From Periconia sp. R9002 (taxonomy: Eukaryota > Ascomycota > Dothideomycetes > Pleosporales > Periconiaceae): a stretch of DNA of 64,000 nucleotides. The position numbers and the translations under genes are program-made. The stretch spans positions 1 through 64,000 of the forward strand of contig JAMAHW010000128.1 of the NCBI GenBank assembly GCA_023627715.1, written 5' to 3'. Under the pieces are notes generated by a model. It was not told the DNA's origin and searched no databases. It worked only from the letters and a program-made list of their open reading frames with translations. This document shows, in pieces, positions 1-11,445 of this stretch (its first letter is position 1; every line of letters begins with the position of its first letter).

Positions 1-590
1 TTAGCTAAGAAAGGTCTTAGTTTATTCTAAGTTCTATTAAACTTTTCTATAGTTAGGAGCTTTAGTAGTTTCTTTATCGCGCTTAACTAGAGCTAATAAA
101 TAAGTATTAATTATTCTTACTACTTACCTAGTACTACTTTAAGTTGTGCTTTATTTTATTTAAGACTATCTTTTAGAACTTTATTTTATACTATTAAGGC
201 CTAGATAGTTTCTTTTATTTATTAATAATCTATATTATCTAATAAACGCACTAATAGAGCTGCTGCTCCTTTAGGTTATTATTTTAGTACTATTATTTAG
301 CTTAGACTATACGCTACTTACGCTTTACTCTCCTAATACTTAATTATTAAACTATTAGGGTCCTGCTTAGGCCTTAAAGTAGGATACTAAGTGGTGCGTA
401 AGGGGAGTAAATAGAAGTATAATATTATAAGATAAGGGTAGGATGTATAACCGTTAATAGGCACGATGTAATAAATTCTAAATAGTAGATATTAGATGTA
501 GGGTAGCTCTTTAGTTAAAAGATTAAATTAATAATAAAGACTATTTAAGGAGTGTAATATATGCTTATTATATACTAATAAAATTCCTAA

Positions 591-622
591 GCTCTATAGC
601 TCTATAGCTCTATAGCTCTATT
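591..622. repeat. Short tandem octamer repeat
   Basis: Four head-to-tail copies of an octamer reading GCTCTATA. An inverted partial match (TAGAGCTAT) follows about 25 bases later, so the transcript could fold back. It sits within the TA-rich block and is probably a simple microsatellite. Confidence 0.75.
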
Positions 623-2027
623 TACGTAGAGATAGTAGAGCGTAGAGTTATAGAGCTATTATATAATCTCTTATTACGTGTCTATATTATAGTCTGCTTT
701 AGGTCTAAGATTCTAGTCTTTATCTGTATAGTGCTACTTATAGTAATTATTGAAATTACACTTACTATAAGTGCTAAGAGTAATTCTGTGAGGCATAGCT
801 GTAATAAGATACTAGAATATTATTATTAGGTAGTTTAGTATTATTAAATTCTATAGTAGCTAGCTTAGAGTCCTCTTCTAAGCTAAAAAAAAATAAATTT
901 TATATATAGCTATTTTTTTCTTTTACGTTCTATATAAAATTTTATATAAAAAGCTACTTTTATAGTTATATAATAAACTCTTTAAGCTATAATTTTTCTT
1001 TTTTTATACTAACTTAGTTATTTTTTAGGCTAGTTATTTCTTCTACGTTACTTAGTATAGCTAAAGTACTAAGCTAATTAGTTACTACCTCTACTTTTTT
1101 ATATATAAGTTAGTTTATCTTTTCTATCTACTTATAGTCTACCTTATTTTAAAATTCTATAGGTAGGTTACTACTTATAAAATTCTATAGTATAGCTACT
1201 TACTTACTAAAGGTAAGTTATAGCTATATATTAAGTATAGATAGTACTCTATTATTATTATATAGTTTATTATTATTTTAAAAGTTAGATAAGCTTAAAA
1301 GTAATATAGGTAAAAAAGCTAAAGAAGTAATAAAAAGTAGCTAAAAGTATATTATAAAATATAGAAAAGAGTATATTAATTTTTAAGCTAGTAGAAATAG
1401 AGCTACTACTATCTATAGTAGTATAGTAGAATAAAGATAAAGTAGTACGTATAATATAAAATAAAAAAAATATATTCTAGTTTATCTTAAGTAATATAGA
1501 GGAACTAATATAGATAGTATAGCTTATTAATAATTAATAGGTATATATAGCGTGGGTTAATCTAAAAAGATATATAGTATAGTTTAAAAAAAGTAGAGTA
1601 GTATAATAAGTATAGAATGTAGAATAGAAGATAGGTACTATATATTTAGTACTAAGTAAAAATATTAAGGCCCTATATTTTAATTAGATATATTAGTACC
1701 TATTATACCTTCTAAGAATAGAATTTACTATTATAAATATTATAGTAGATAGGTTTTCTCTATTAGTTTTTTTATAAATATCTACTTTTATACTTAAGCT
1801 TTATAGTTTAATTACTATTTAGTTTTATTCTTTTCTACCTAGGTATAATTTTAATAAGAAGGTATTATATAGAATATAAGAGTTTAAAGTATAAAAATAA
1901 GTATAGTATAGGATAGATAGAATAAATCTAAAAATTTCTCTAGTTATATAGGAGAGTGTAATAGTTATTTATTAGTATAGTAGAATAAGTAAGTAGGTAA
2001 AGATAACCTCTATATTTCTTTAGTAGA

Positions 2028-2282
2028 TAGTTTAGTTAGCTAATAAATTCTATTAGTAGTAGAATATATAGTTTAGTTAGCTAATAAATTCTATTAGTAG
2101 TAGAGGTAGTAAAATATATAGTTTAGTTAACTAATAGATTTTATTAGTAGTAAGGCGTATAGTTTAGTTAGCCTATAGATTTTATTAAGTACTAAGGCGT
2201 ATAGTTTAATTAGCCTATAGATTTTATTAGTAGTAAAGCGTATAGTTTAGTTAGCTTATAGATTCTATTAGTAGAAAGGCTA
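2028..2282. repeat. Six-copy minisatellite (about 41-50 bp unit)
   Basis: Six imperfect direct copies begin near 2028, 2069, 2119, 2159, 2200 and 2241. Each starts with TAGTTTAGTTAGC or a close variant, followed by an ATAGATTTTATTAGTAG-like part. Differences between copies are mostly C/T and G/A, which fits RIP acting on an older tandem array. Confidence 0.8.
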
Positions 2283-2949
2283 TACTATAAACTTATCTAC
2301 TTTTAGCTTAGAAAAAGAGATAAGATAAGGCCCCTATAAAAGGATCTTAAGGGAGAATTTATATAGGAGAATTAATATCTAATTTTTTCTAAGTCCTACG
2401 CAGCCTACTTAGACCTAGACTTTAGGTAGTATCTCTATTTTTACAAGAAAGCTAAGTACTATAATATCCCTTATATTAAGTTTATATATAATCTCTATAG
2501 AAATATAAGTATAATAAGATATTATACTAGGTCTATAGCAGCTAGCCTAGTAGGTGTTATTAAGGCCGTCGCTGTCTTTTTATCTTTATTTAGTTTAGCT
2601 ATTTACGCTTAGTAATTTAAAAACCATTATTATTCTTAAGACAGTTTTTAGGATCTTAAATACTACGGCTATTATATTAATAGAACCTCTATCGCCTAAT
2701 ACTAGAAGAATAAAAACTACTGTAATTCTTTTATAAGCACCACTTGTTTAGTTTTAGGTCTAGATTAACCTACTACTATTTGCTATTAATAATTAAAGAC
2801 AGCCGGCTGCAATCCTTAAGGATAAGCATAATAAACCCTAGCGAATAATGCCCTCCGGGCGAATAACTAGGGCCTAAGCTAAGCAACTCATGGTTTACCT
2901 CTATCTAACTACTACCTGCGTTAGCCTTAGGATTAGCGGTATTAGATAA

Positions 2950-3480
2950 TGCGTTGCTCTAATAGCATTAGGGTTTATATACAACGACCTCAATCTCGCA
3001 GACTGGAGCTAGATAACCCGAAATTTAATTAACGGACTGGGCTTCTGCTGCTTCGCCTCTGGAGCGCTTGAGGTGGCCCTGGACATGCCACTAACACAGG
3101 AGCACCGTTTGATCCTGGAATGGCTTGGAATTATCGCTGCAGTAGTATTCTGCACGGTTCAGACCCAAGACATGGCTGACCAAGTGGGCGATCGGTTGCG
3201 ACGCAGACGATCCATGCCGCTAACGTTAGGCGACGGCCCGACACGTTGGATAACTGCGCTACTTATGATAGGTTGGTCCGTTGGCTGCGCACTTTATTGG
3301 GATGTGAACAATGTTGCATGCGTTATGACTGTGGTTTTGGGCCTTGCAGTTGCGTGGCGCACACTAGTGCAGCGCAGCTGCAAGTCTGACAAGGTTACAT
3401 TTCGCGTTTGGAATGCCTGGATGGCGATTCTGTACGCGCTTCCTTTGTTCGCAGCTGTTGCCAAACACCCTGCGATGTGA
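2950..3480 (+). pseudogene. UbiA-family prenyltransferase / UbiA-type terpene cyclase remnant
   Basis: Only the C-terminal half of a UbiA-fold integral membrane enzyme remains. Reading upstream from the stop at 3478-3480, the frame shows a YNDL segment, an RNLINGLGF segment, then the second Mg-diphosphate motif QDMADQVGDR and three hydrophobic helices. These match fungal UbiA-like enzymes such as the fumagillin terpene cyclase family. The frame is interrupted by TAG at 3010-3012, and the half that should carry the first Asp-rich motif merges into the RIP-like DNA to the left. The track ORF from 3073 starts on GTG, not ATG, so there is no real start codon. I infer a dead gene truncated at the RIP boundary. 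A live gene with an unseen upstream exon is possible but unlikely. Confidence 0.7.
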
Positions 3481-3651
3481 TAATGCTCCGTGAAGCTATA
3501 GCCGGACGTCGGGAAATGGCTCAATTGCGGCGACTCAATTTATAAGCACTTTGCTAGTATATATGAATAGACCAGGTGGCGTGCCGCAGTTCACACTTCG
3601 ACGCTTACTACAACCCACTACTAGCTCCAGGCTCACAGAATACACACGGTC

Positions 3652-4462
3652 ATGTCTAAGCCAGCTTTTGTACTTCTTCATGGTGCCTGGCACTCTCCAA
3701 AATGCTGGGACCCGCTCGTTGAAGAGCTCACGAAATCGGGTTATGATTCCGTTGCACCTGCACTTCCATCCAGCGGGTCCTCTCCTCCCACTCCTGACTG
3801 GTCGGCGGATATCGAAACAATCCGTCGAACTGTTTTTGAACTCGTGGAGAAGGAGCGTGACGTTGTCGTGGTTATGCACAGCTTCAGCGGCATGACCGGC
3901 GGTACGTCTCTGGATGGGCTTGACAAGGAGTCGCGCATCCAAGCAGGTTTGAAAGGCGGCGTTATAAGACTTATCTATGTTGTGGCCTTCCTAGTACCTG
4001 AAGGATTCCAGCACTCACAACAAGGCACTCGCGAAAACATGGTACCTCAGATGAAGACTGATCTCGAGGTGCGATTCATCCAATGGCATTGCGGTTAATT
4101 CCCTCTGACCCACTATCTAGGCTGGTACCATCACAGTGGAACCTGAAGACGTCAAGAGCATGTTCTATCAGGATTTGGACGACGATACCGTCACCGAGTT
4201 GACGAAGGAACTTCGTCCGCAGAGTTTTGGTTCTTTCTGGAGCAAGACTACTCATGCTGCTTGGCGCCACATTCCCACCACCTATATACTCTGCACTGCG
4301 GATGTACCGACGACGGTAGCTGCTGCCCAGTATCTCTATGAAACTGCAAAAGCAAGCGAACCGAACAAGATTGAAAAACTGATCAAGGTCGACGCTGGCC
4401 ACAGCCCCTTCATTAGCAAGCCTGAATGGACAGCGAAGACCTTAATCGAGGAGGCTAACTAG
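3652..4462 (+). CDS. Alpha/beta hydrolase (AB_hydrolase_6 type)
   Basis: Two exons, 3652-4068 and 4121-4462, separated by a 52-nt GT-AG phase-0 intron, give 252 residues, a normal length for this small cytosolic esterase-like family. The oxyanion-hole motif HGAW is at residues 10-13. The nucleophile elbow reads MHSFSG with Ser near 77, where GHSxGG is usual. The acid is probably Asp near 200 and the catalytic His is in AGHSPF near 233, so the triad looks complete. The start is the first ATG of the frame. It lies between the UbiA remnant and a methyltransferase; an ester- or lactone-processing role in the same pathway is inference. Confidence 0.85.
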
Positions 4463-4803
4463 GCCTCTTAGCGCGCAGTCTGAGGATTCAATGTACTGAG
4501 TCATCATGTAACTAATTAAACCAAATGTGAACGATGATTTAATTTGTTCGAAGTCTTCAAAAATAGTTTCTTTTCTTGACGAAAGTGGTGTGCGCTGGTA
4601 TTGAAAGCAACATGCATTTCATTGTACCTTAGGTCACGCTTCATTGCTCTGTTAATTTTTTTAGTTTTTGCTATTACAGATTGAAGTGGCGTTCAATTAT
4701 GGATCCATACACAATTGAGAAAATGAACAGGTGGTGTGTGGAGAAAATATACTCAGTGATTGACATTATTGTCCATTTGGAATTCATCTCGCAGACATGT
4801 TGG
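4463..4803. other. Intergenic, convergent 3' ends
   Basis: This lies between the stop codons of the hydrolase (plus) and the methyltransferase (minus). It is A/T-leaning with no coding frame I can support. It probably holds the two 3' UTRs. Confidence 0.6.
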
Positions 4804-5840
4804 TCAGATAGGACATTGTGCAATTACAGTCAATCGCCCCACATTATAAGCAACTTCCTGCCGATGCTGAAAAACCTTCGAAATTAAATCTCTGCAACTG
4901 TCCCCGAGGTTCGCACTAACAGAATCCAATGCCTTGTAACTGACCTCTTCAGAAGCCATGAGAGCAGTGTCAAGTTGAAATGATAGAAGCTCGTGGGGGA
5001 ATAATCGATTGTTGACTTCGACATTGGTAAGGCCAATTTCTTTGAAAATTTCCGGTAGTCTGATGGGCCAACTAGAATGTACTTCAGTATGCACGGTGAA
5101 GCAATTGTAGCGATACTTACTCATCAGCCGTCCAATCAGGTCTCGTTCCTCCCATCGTTCCGATCATGCGAAGTAGCGGTGTTATATGATCTGGGGCGTT
5201 TTCACCCTCGGCAGTCCTCATCGTTTTCCACTTGCTGTAATCAATCTCACCCCAAGAAATCCATCCACCGGGCTCTGCACATCGTTCAGTTCTCGTACAT
5301 GACATTAGATTCATCATGCTCACTCAGTAATGTGACCAGGTTCTCGATGATTGGCCTGGGGTCATTGTTGTGCACGGCGAGATGGAACAATTGGATGTGA
5401 ACGATGTCGTAAATACCCCGAAAATGCGTTGGTATTGGCTGCAAGCAATCTACCTTATAGGTGGATACATTGTTGGGTAGCCACTCTTTCGGTGGACATT
5501 GGGTAAAGTCGATGTCAAAACCATCTATCTGGGCCGACGAAGGAAGATGCCGAGCTAGGTCTACAAGCCAAATCCTACACATGACAAGTTAGATGCTAAC
5601 GACTCCTCACTAGTCAAGGTCAATTAACCCAGTGCCAACGCCGATTTCCGCGACGCGAAGATTGTAGCTGCTGATAGGAATGCTTGGGTGCAAGGTGAAG
5701 CCTCCATCCTTCCATAGAAAGTATTGAAGGTTCAACCTTTAGTTGTTATTTGATCAGTGGATAGGCCTGGACAACTGGCGGAAAACGAACCTGGCGTTTG
5801 CAGAAAATCCCCTTCCTAGGATGTATGCTTCTTGCTCCAT
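4804..5840 (-). CDS. LaeA-like SAM-dependent methyltransferase (first copy)
   Basis: Five exons on the minus strand join in frame: 5840-5791, 5736-5629, 5574-5324, 5274-5121 and 5071-4804, giving 276 residues. The N terminus carries the YILGRGF...RLNLQ signature of fungal LaeA/UMTA-type enzymes. SAM-binding motif I reads EIGVGTGIW and is assembled across an intron. The post-I acidic region GFDID follows, and the LKPGGW motif is also created by splicing. The start is the first ATG after an in-frame stop upstream. Such genes are common in metabolite clusters and methylate O or N atoms of small molecules; the substrate is not predictable. It converges on the hydrolase and is divergent from the rhodopsin-like gene. 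Confidence 0.88.
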
Positions 5841-6295
5841 AGATTCAATACCAATGCTACAGTGGAGGATCTTGCAATGGAAGAGATACAGTTCGGAATA
5901 TCATTAAACATTGCTTTATGACCAAACTTCTCACGTGCTGCCCAACTAAAATTATGCACACCAGGGGGATGTATCTGCTAGGGACCCTGCAAGGATCTCG
6001 CACAGGCGACGGATATAACGCCACTCCAGAGACAGTTTCGTAGGCTGCAATATATATTTGGGGGCCATTTTGTCGCATTTGCTCGGCAGAGGTCAGTGTA
6101 CCGGGATCTCAAGCTTTACCACCCTTCGGAATCCGAAGTACCCTGACATTCTTGGACACTGCCTACCTCTATCATGCGACCCACTCGCACATCTATCAGG
6201 TTGTTCCGCCAGGCTCCCCCTCTCTATTGCGACGCAAACGGTTCTATTTGACGGGAGGACGGCAATACTCCTTTGATCACGATCTTTAGCCAGCC
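5841..6295. promoter_or_regulatory. Shared upstream region of methyltransferase 1 and rhodopsin-like gene 1
   Basis: This 455-bp spacer separates two divergent starts, so it should hold both promoters. I see no ORF worth calling and no clear regulator site. The role is inferred from gene orientation only. Confidence 0.5.
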
Positions 6296-7627
6296 ATGGC
6301 TCCTTACAGAACTTCCATGAGCTTTCCCACGACGATTCTTGCCGTGAATAGCATCGGTCTTTTGATTTCCTTTGTCGCAGTAGTGTTAAGATTTTGGACG
6401 CGACGGATGCGACGTACAAAGTTAAAACTATCAGATTATACCATTATCGCTTCATGGGTCAGTGCCAGCATGAATGACGCCGGCGTTGTGTTTCTGACAT
6501 TATCGCACAGTTTTTCACAGTAGGTCTTGTGATTAGCGAGAATACTGCGTTACAAGAGGCGGGGTCGGGCAAGTTACTCTCACTGTTACCTTAGATGAGC
6601 TTCTTTTTGCGACAAAGGTACTTGAAATACTCCCAGAATCTCGTGTATGAAATCTAATATACCCTAGCAATTCATAGTCATCGGAGTCACTGGAACAATG
6701 GCAGTGACGCTGGTCAAGATATCCATTCTGGATTTGTTCATCTCGCTCTTCGAGTCATCATATCGATTCCAAATTGCGGCCTACATTCTTATGGGAATAA
6801 CGTCGAGCTATGGGATTTCCTTTGTTATAGTGACACTGGCAGGCTGCAGGCCATTTCAAGCCAACTGGGACAAGTTAAGCTATCCGGATTATACTTGCAT
6901 CAACACTTCTCACTTTTACGTCGCACAAGCTGCGATCGGCGCTGCCCTGGACATCATGATACTGCTTCTCCCGACATCCATTATTTGGAAGCTGCACTTG
7001 AAGACGTCAAAGAAAGTTGGATTGACGTTGCTCTTCTCCATTGGTATCTTGTAAGTATCACTCTCATCGCAAAGTCAGTATACCAACGAGAGTCTTCGGT
7101 TAACGAAATAAATGCAAAGAATTTGTGCTATATCTTTGTCCCGTCTCGTCTACAACACACGACAGACGTGGATGACTATTCATTTTACAGAGTATGCAGG
7201 AATTGCAGCTATACTCGGAGCTTTGGAGGCCAATCTTTCCATTGTCTGCGCCTGTCTACCAGTTCTTCAACCGATTTTCGCAAATTTTACTGAGCAAGAT
7301 TCGGTCAAGCTCACCTCATCGACCGATAGACCGGGCTACTCGGTCTCTGAACAGGAGCTCGAAAGCGCGCGTCAGCAACGAAATCACAACAAGCTCTACC
7401 CATTGAGCAGGCCATCTGACAATTGTCCTAGTATGGAGGAAGATATTGGTGGACCGGCTTTATCTCCGCCCGGTCTCATGTCAAGGGGACTGAGTGCGAA
7501 TGGGCCGTATACTTTTGGAAACCCGGATGAGGCCTTTGAAATGCAGCTGCTCGAAGGAAACCTAACGCAGCCAACGCAAGAAGGGAGCATCAATGTTATC
7601 AAGACATGGGAAGTTGATAGGGACTGA
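6296..7627 (+). CDS. Fungal rhodopsin-like integral membrane protein (PTH11-type), copy 1
   Basis: Exons near 6296-6457, 6537-6617, 6668-7050 and 7120-7627 encode a seven-helix membrane protein of the fungal rhodopsin-domain family. Family marks are the LKLSDYTII start of helix 2, the GGVGQ stretch before TLDELLFATK, LVKISIL in helix 3, the ACRPF-like GCRPF after helix 4, and SLSRLVYN in helix 6. A hydrophilic tail of about 100 residues follows the last helix. The last two introns are clean. The first exon/intron join is uncertain: the 80-nt intron I chose removes sequence that could code part of helix 2, so a small frame defect there is possible. These proteins are proposed surface receptors; no ligand is predicted. 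Confidence 0.75.
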
Positions 7628-8032
7628 TTCAAAAGTTGCTTTGTCAAAAACATAATGCAATGCTTACGACCGCTCAACAATAATCATCTACCGTTTTTTC
7701 AAACGTGAATGTTCCATATACATCAAGCTGGATACAATCCTTTTACCCGTCGTCGATGCGGAAGCTGTCCCGACATGCACTTGCAACAATGATCGGCAAT
7801 ACCCTCGACAGAATTGCCGGGTCTCACATCTTTCTGGCCGCTGATGTCGACGCAGGGCAGGTGTACAATAGTGACATATTAACTCTGCAGGTTTACTACA
7901 AATACTGAGACGGACATAATCCAATAACGAGTGATTGTTTCCATATAGGCACACTCCGTTGCATCACCAAAGCCTATTCGACAGGGATGTAGCCAACCTT
8001 TGGAAACCCTCCATAACGAAAACCTAATTTGA
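7628..8032. other. Short spacer after the truncated transporter
   Basis: About 405 bp between two converging genes. A full PDR transporter would need roughly 3 kb more here. I find no nucleotide-binding motifs on the minus strand, only short frames, so the missing half is absent and not merely spliced. Confidence 0.6.
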
Positions 8033-9860
8033 TCAGTGACGTGTACGTGTTTCAGTTATCAGTCCGGAGGAGAACTCACAATCATCTAATGTCTCTAGAT
8101 AGTAGGCAAACATGCGCAACAGGTTGCCAAAGTTGATTGTAGATAAGAGTAATGTGAGGTAGAAGAAGAAAAATTTTCCTACATCGAGTTGAAGGCGGGA
8201 GAGGAAATAGTAAGGAAGTACACATAGAACGTGCTGAAAGGCTATCAGCGGTATGTCGATGAGAAAGCGGGTAAGGGCCACGGCGGACGGGCGAAACATA
8301 TGTAAACGGGCTTTCTGGCCATTAGCATCAGCGATACCTGAAGATGAAACAACCTACCTTGACGCTCAAGTATTGTGCGGTTGCTGTGGGCCGCAAATAA
8401 CTCGGGAAATTGCAAGACACCGTTGACGGTCAATGCAAAATACAATATACCCCCGCGGGTAAAAACACCCTGAACAGTGTTCGTAAGATCAAAGTACATG
8501 CTTCCACCCAGCAGCGATATGACTATCGTATTGATCCACTTTGTGTAGTACACCCGACGATGATGTAGCGCGAGTAGGTACTCTCTCTTTAGGCACTGCG
8601 CAATCTGTTCAAAAAACGAGAGCTTATAGGTTGACTTGCTTGTGACACTCATGGTCGTCCTGCGTGCCCTCTCAGCCGAAATCTCATCTAATAAAGCAGC
8701 GTATTCCAAAGATGTTTGGAATGCTACCGCGAGGTCTTTGCTGGAATGCATTGTGGACGCCTTGGAACCTTTGGAGGCAATTTTGTATTTGGCATCGACA
8801 ACGTTGATGAGATACTCGGAGGTATTGAGAGTGGGGTCCCTGATAAAGCCCATGTCTTCGAAGTATTTCGCTGCTGCATGAGCATGCCCAAAGAATATTT
8901 CGTTGCCTTCATCTAGGATCAAGATTCTGTCAAAGAGATCAAAAACGTCATCTCCAGCTTGGTAGATTGCAGCCAATGTACTTTTGTGGCCTATGTCGGT
9001 AACCTTGCGCAAGGCCTTTACGAACTCGATGGTCGTAAACGAGTCTAAGCCTCGAGTTGAGTTGTCGAAACACTGAAGCAAAGCGCCGGTCGCGAAGATC
9101 TCTGCTATAGAAACACTACATGTTGTCAGTCTCGTCCAAGAAAGATTGTGCAATCTAAGCGACCAAATATGTACCGTTTGCGTTCTCCCCCTGATATACC
9201 TGGAGTGAAGGCACCGCCGACAGGAGTATCTAAGGTACTGCCAAGGTTCAATAGCGTAGCCATTGCTTCGGCTATCTCATCCACAGTTGATGTAGCGCGT
9301 TCGTTGATCTGCTGGCCGGCTCTGATGGCGAAGTCGAAAGTTTGCCGTACTGTCAAAGACTCCATATGATGATCTTGCTCTGGCATGAAGACTGCATCTT
9401 CTTTGTGCGAGCGATCGAACTCCCCTGGAGACAGGTTGTTGTACATTATGTCTCCATGCATTTGTAGGGATGAGGAATTGGCTGCTGTTCGTAGGAAGGT
9501 AGAGCAGCCACTGCCAGGTCGCCCGAGAACCAGGAGCATCTCCCCGGGTTTCACTATGCCGCTTACCCCAGAAATGATCGTTCTTGAGTCGGAGCGGTTT
9601 CTCTTGCTATAATCTTTACACAAAAGGGATGTTACGAATCGGTACTGGTCCGGCCCAAATGTACCCAATATATGTGACCATAAAGTGTTCGCTGGCTTGA
9701 GTCTTTCTCCCGGGGCGCTGACAGAGAGATCGCGAAAAGTCAGTAGCACTCCAGGAATATCAGAGTCCCCTCTTTGTAGAAGCTCCTGCATCGCGAGTGA
9801 GGAATGTCCAACATGAGCTGGATCGCTGGATGGCCCGGAAGAATTGCTCTTCTCGTCCAT
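8033..9860 (-). pseudogene. PDR-type ABC transporter, truncated after NBD1 and part of TMD1
   Basis: Exons 9860-9175, 9115-8358 and 8310-8033 (end approximate) join in frame. NBD1 is complete: Walker A GRPGSGCSTF (the Cys variant usual for PDR NBD1), the Q-loop region, signature SGGERKRVSIAE formed by splicing, the PDR-specific CFDNSTRGLDS replacing a classic Walker B, then the YQAGDDVFDLFD segment. TMD1 begins with the RRVYYTKW helix and PELFAAHSNR loop, and runs to about the fourth helix, where the frame stops at 8033. Full PDR proteins have about 1,450 residues; this has about 570. It is divergent from methyltransferase 2 and may once have exported the cluster product. Whether the half protein is made is unknown. 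Confidence 0.82.
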
Positions 9861-10318
9861 GTCGGCCAGGAAGGTAGCCTAGAAAACTTGATGGGAATTT
9901 TGGTAATGGTTCAAAGAAAAGTTCGCCGATTTTTTTTTGTTTCTGCTGTTTGCCAGTATTTTGATGAATTGTTGATGTTTGTTCAGCGGCGAAGACGCGC
10001 AAAGTCGAATGTTTAGGCTTCCCGTAAAGTGACTGGGGTAGGGACTTGTTTGGTTGTAGGCAGAAATGACGACAGAAGGCAAGACAATTACCAGAATTTG
10101 GTGTCGGAGATGAGTGGAGGTGCTGCGTCTAAAGTCATGTAAAGTTCGGACAATTTTGGTTGACCTGCAGTTGTTGTCCGTGCATCGGAAAACAGAGGAT
10201 TGACCAATCAGACCTTGTTGTGTTCCTGCAGACACATCAAGTGAGGAATGTATTTCTGCCCATACCATGGCTTCATCTACTGCTTCATGTTCTAAGTGAT
10301 TTTCGACATCTACAAGCC
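9861..10318. promoter_or_regulatory. Bidirectional promoter region, ABC transporter / methyltransferase 2
   Basis: A 458-bp spacer between divergent ATGs at 9860 (minus) and 10319 (plus). Short T-runs lie near 9930. No binding site was recognised. Co-regulation of the two genes is inferred from orientation. Confidence 0.5.
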
Positions 10319-11445
10319 ATGATTGCACATGAGAAACCAGACGAGGGAAGTTTGGACGGGTACACTTTGGGGAGAAACTATCTTGCATCAGGAAGGTATG
10401 TATGTGCGGTGTGTTAATATTGGTCAACGCAAAACCATCTCTTTCACACCTGTTATCTTTCTCGGTCGTGGCTGACACCAATTATCTATCATCAGGCTAG
10501 TCCTGCAGCATTTTCTCTGGAAGAATGCTATTGGATCCCTACTGCACCCGGACATTATACAGTCCTTGCAAGTGGGCCGCCTCCAGCCTGGCGGCTCAAC
10601 GACTCTCCGGGTCGCTGATGTCGGCACCGGAACAGGGCAAGTTCCTCACGATCCGCTCGAACATATATCGGTGCCCCCAGAGACTGAGCTTCCATATCAA
10701 GCGTATGGCTTTTTGATCTAGCCTCATGGTCAGCCTTGGAGGGATTCGACATACGCTGCCACGGTTTTGATATTTCACCCGATCAATTCCCGCTAACGGA
10801 AAGGTGGCCGCCAAACACGCAATTCTCGGTCAGCGACGCATTCACAGATCCGCCGCAGGAGCTCTGGGGCCAGTTCGACGTGGTACATGTCAGGTTGTTC
10901 ATTGCAGTGCTCTCAAAAACAGGGGATCCGGCACCAGTTCTGACACATTTGTTCAAATTGTTGAGTATGTATTGGCCCAATCTCATCCCATACTACGGAA
11001 TGCCGAGATAGGCGACTGACGTGACGGACCACGCGCAGGACCCGGAGGGTGGCTGCAGTGGGATGAGGTGGATTCGGCTAACCACTATGGCATTCACAAA
11101 TTGAACCCAACTGGTTCCAGTCCTGCTCATGACGAGCTTGTGGGCATGCTTGGGGGCAACACACGTCGATGGACTCAGGAACTGTATAAACATATGGCCC
11201 AAGCAGGTTTGACAAACACTAAGCAGGAAGTGTACGACGCTGGAAGTGAATGGTTGGAACCCTGGCTTTGGAATGAGCTCATGGTTTTCGATGAACTAGC
11301 CGACAAACGAGACGATGGAGTTAAGATCCGCCGGGCTGTTCACGGTGCGTATGCCGAGTCCAAGGATGCATCCGTTGGCGCTGTTATCAGAACCAGCCCA
11401 ACCGTGACAGTCGGTAGAAAGCAGACCGCCGATAGTATAACTTAG
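10319..11445 (+). CDS. LaeA-like SAM-dependent methyltransferase (second copy)
   Basis: Exons 10319-10395, 10496-10636, 10702-10964 and 11039-11445 join in frame for 295 residues. The layout matches the first copy: GYTLGRNYLASGR, QHFLWK, motif I DVGTGTGVW, GFDIS, and PGGWLQWDEVD after the third intron. Intron 2 begins with GC (AGG|GCAAGT) and not GT, a well-formed GC-AG intron; without it the motif I frame fails. The start at 10319 is the only ATG in the first-exon frame. The two copies differ clearly in sequence and intron placement, so they are paralogues of the family, not a recent duplication. Small-molecule methylation is the likely role; the substrate is unknown. Confidence 0.88.

Larger units (their letters stand above)
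1..2750. repeat. TA-rich, RIP-like degenerate repeat block
   Basis: This stretch is overwhelmingly A/T with very many TpA dinucleotides, few CpA, and stop codons in all frames; it contains no ORF of useful length. That composition is what repeat-induced point mutation (C-to-T in a CpA context, on both strands) leaves behind in Pezizomycotina. The change to balanced composition is sharp, at about 2740-2850. I cannot recognise the original element, so transposon type is unknown. RIP as the cause is inferred from composition. Confidence 0.8.

Noticed and set aside
591..660. CRISPR-like array of short direct repeats
   Set aside because: The repeats are contiguous 8-mers without spacers, in a eukaryotic genome; a microsatellite.
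8636..8916. Plus-strand frames across the ABC transporter
   Set aside because: They lie antisense to conserved NBD1/TMD1 coding sequence.
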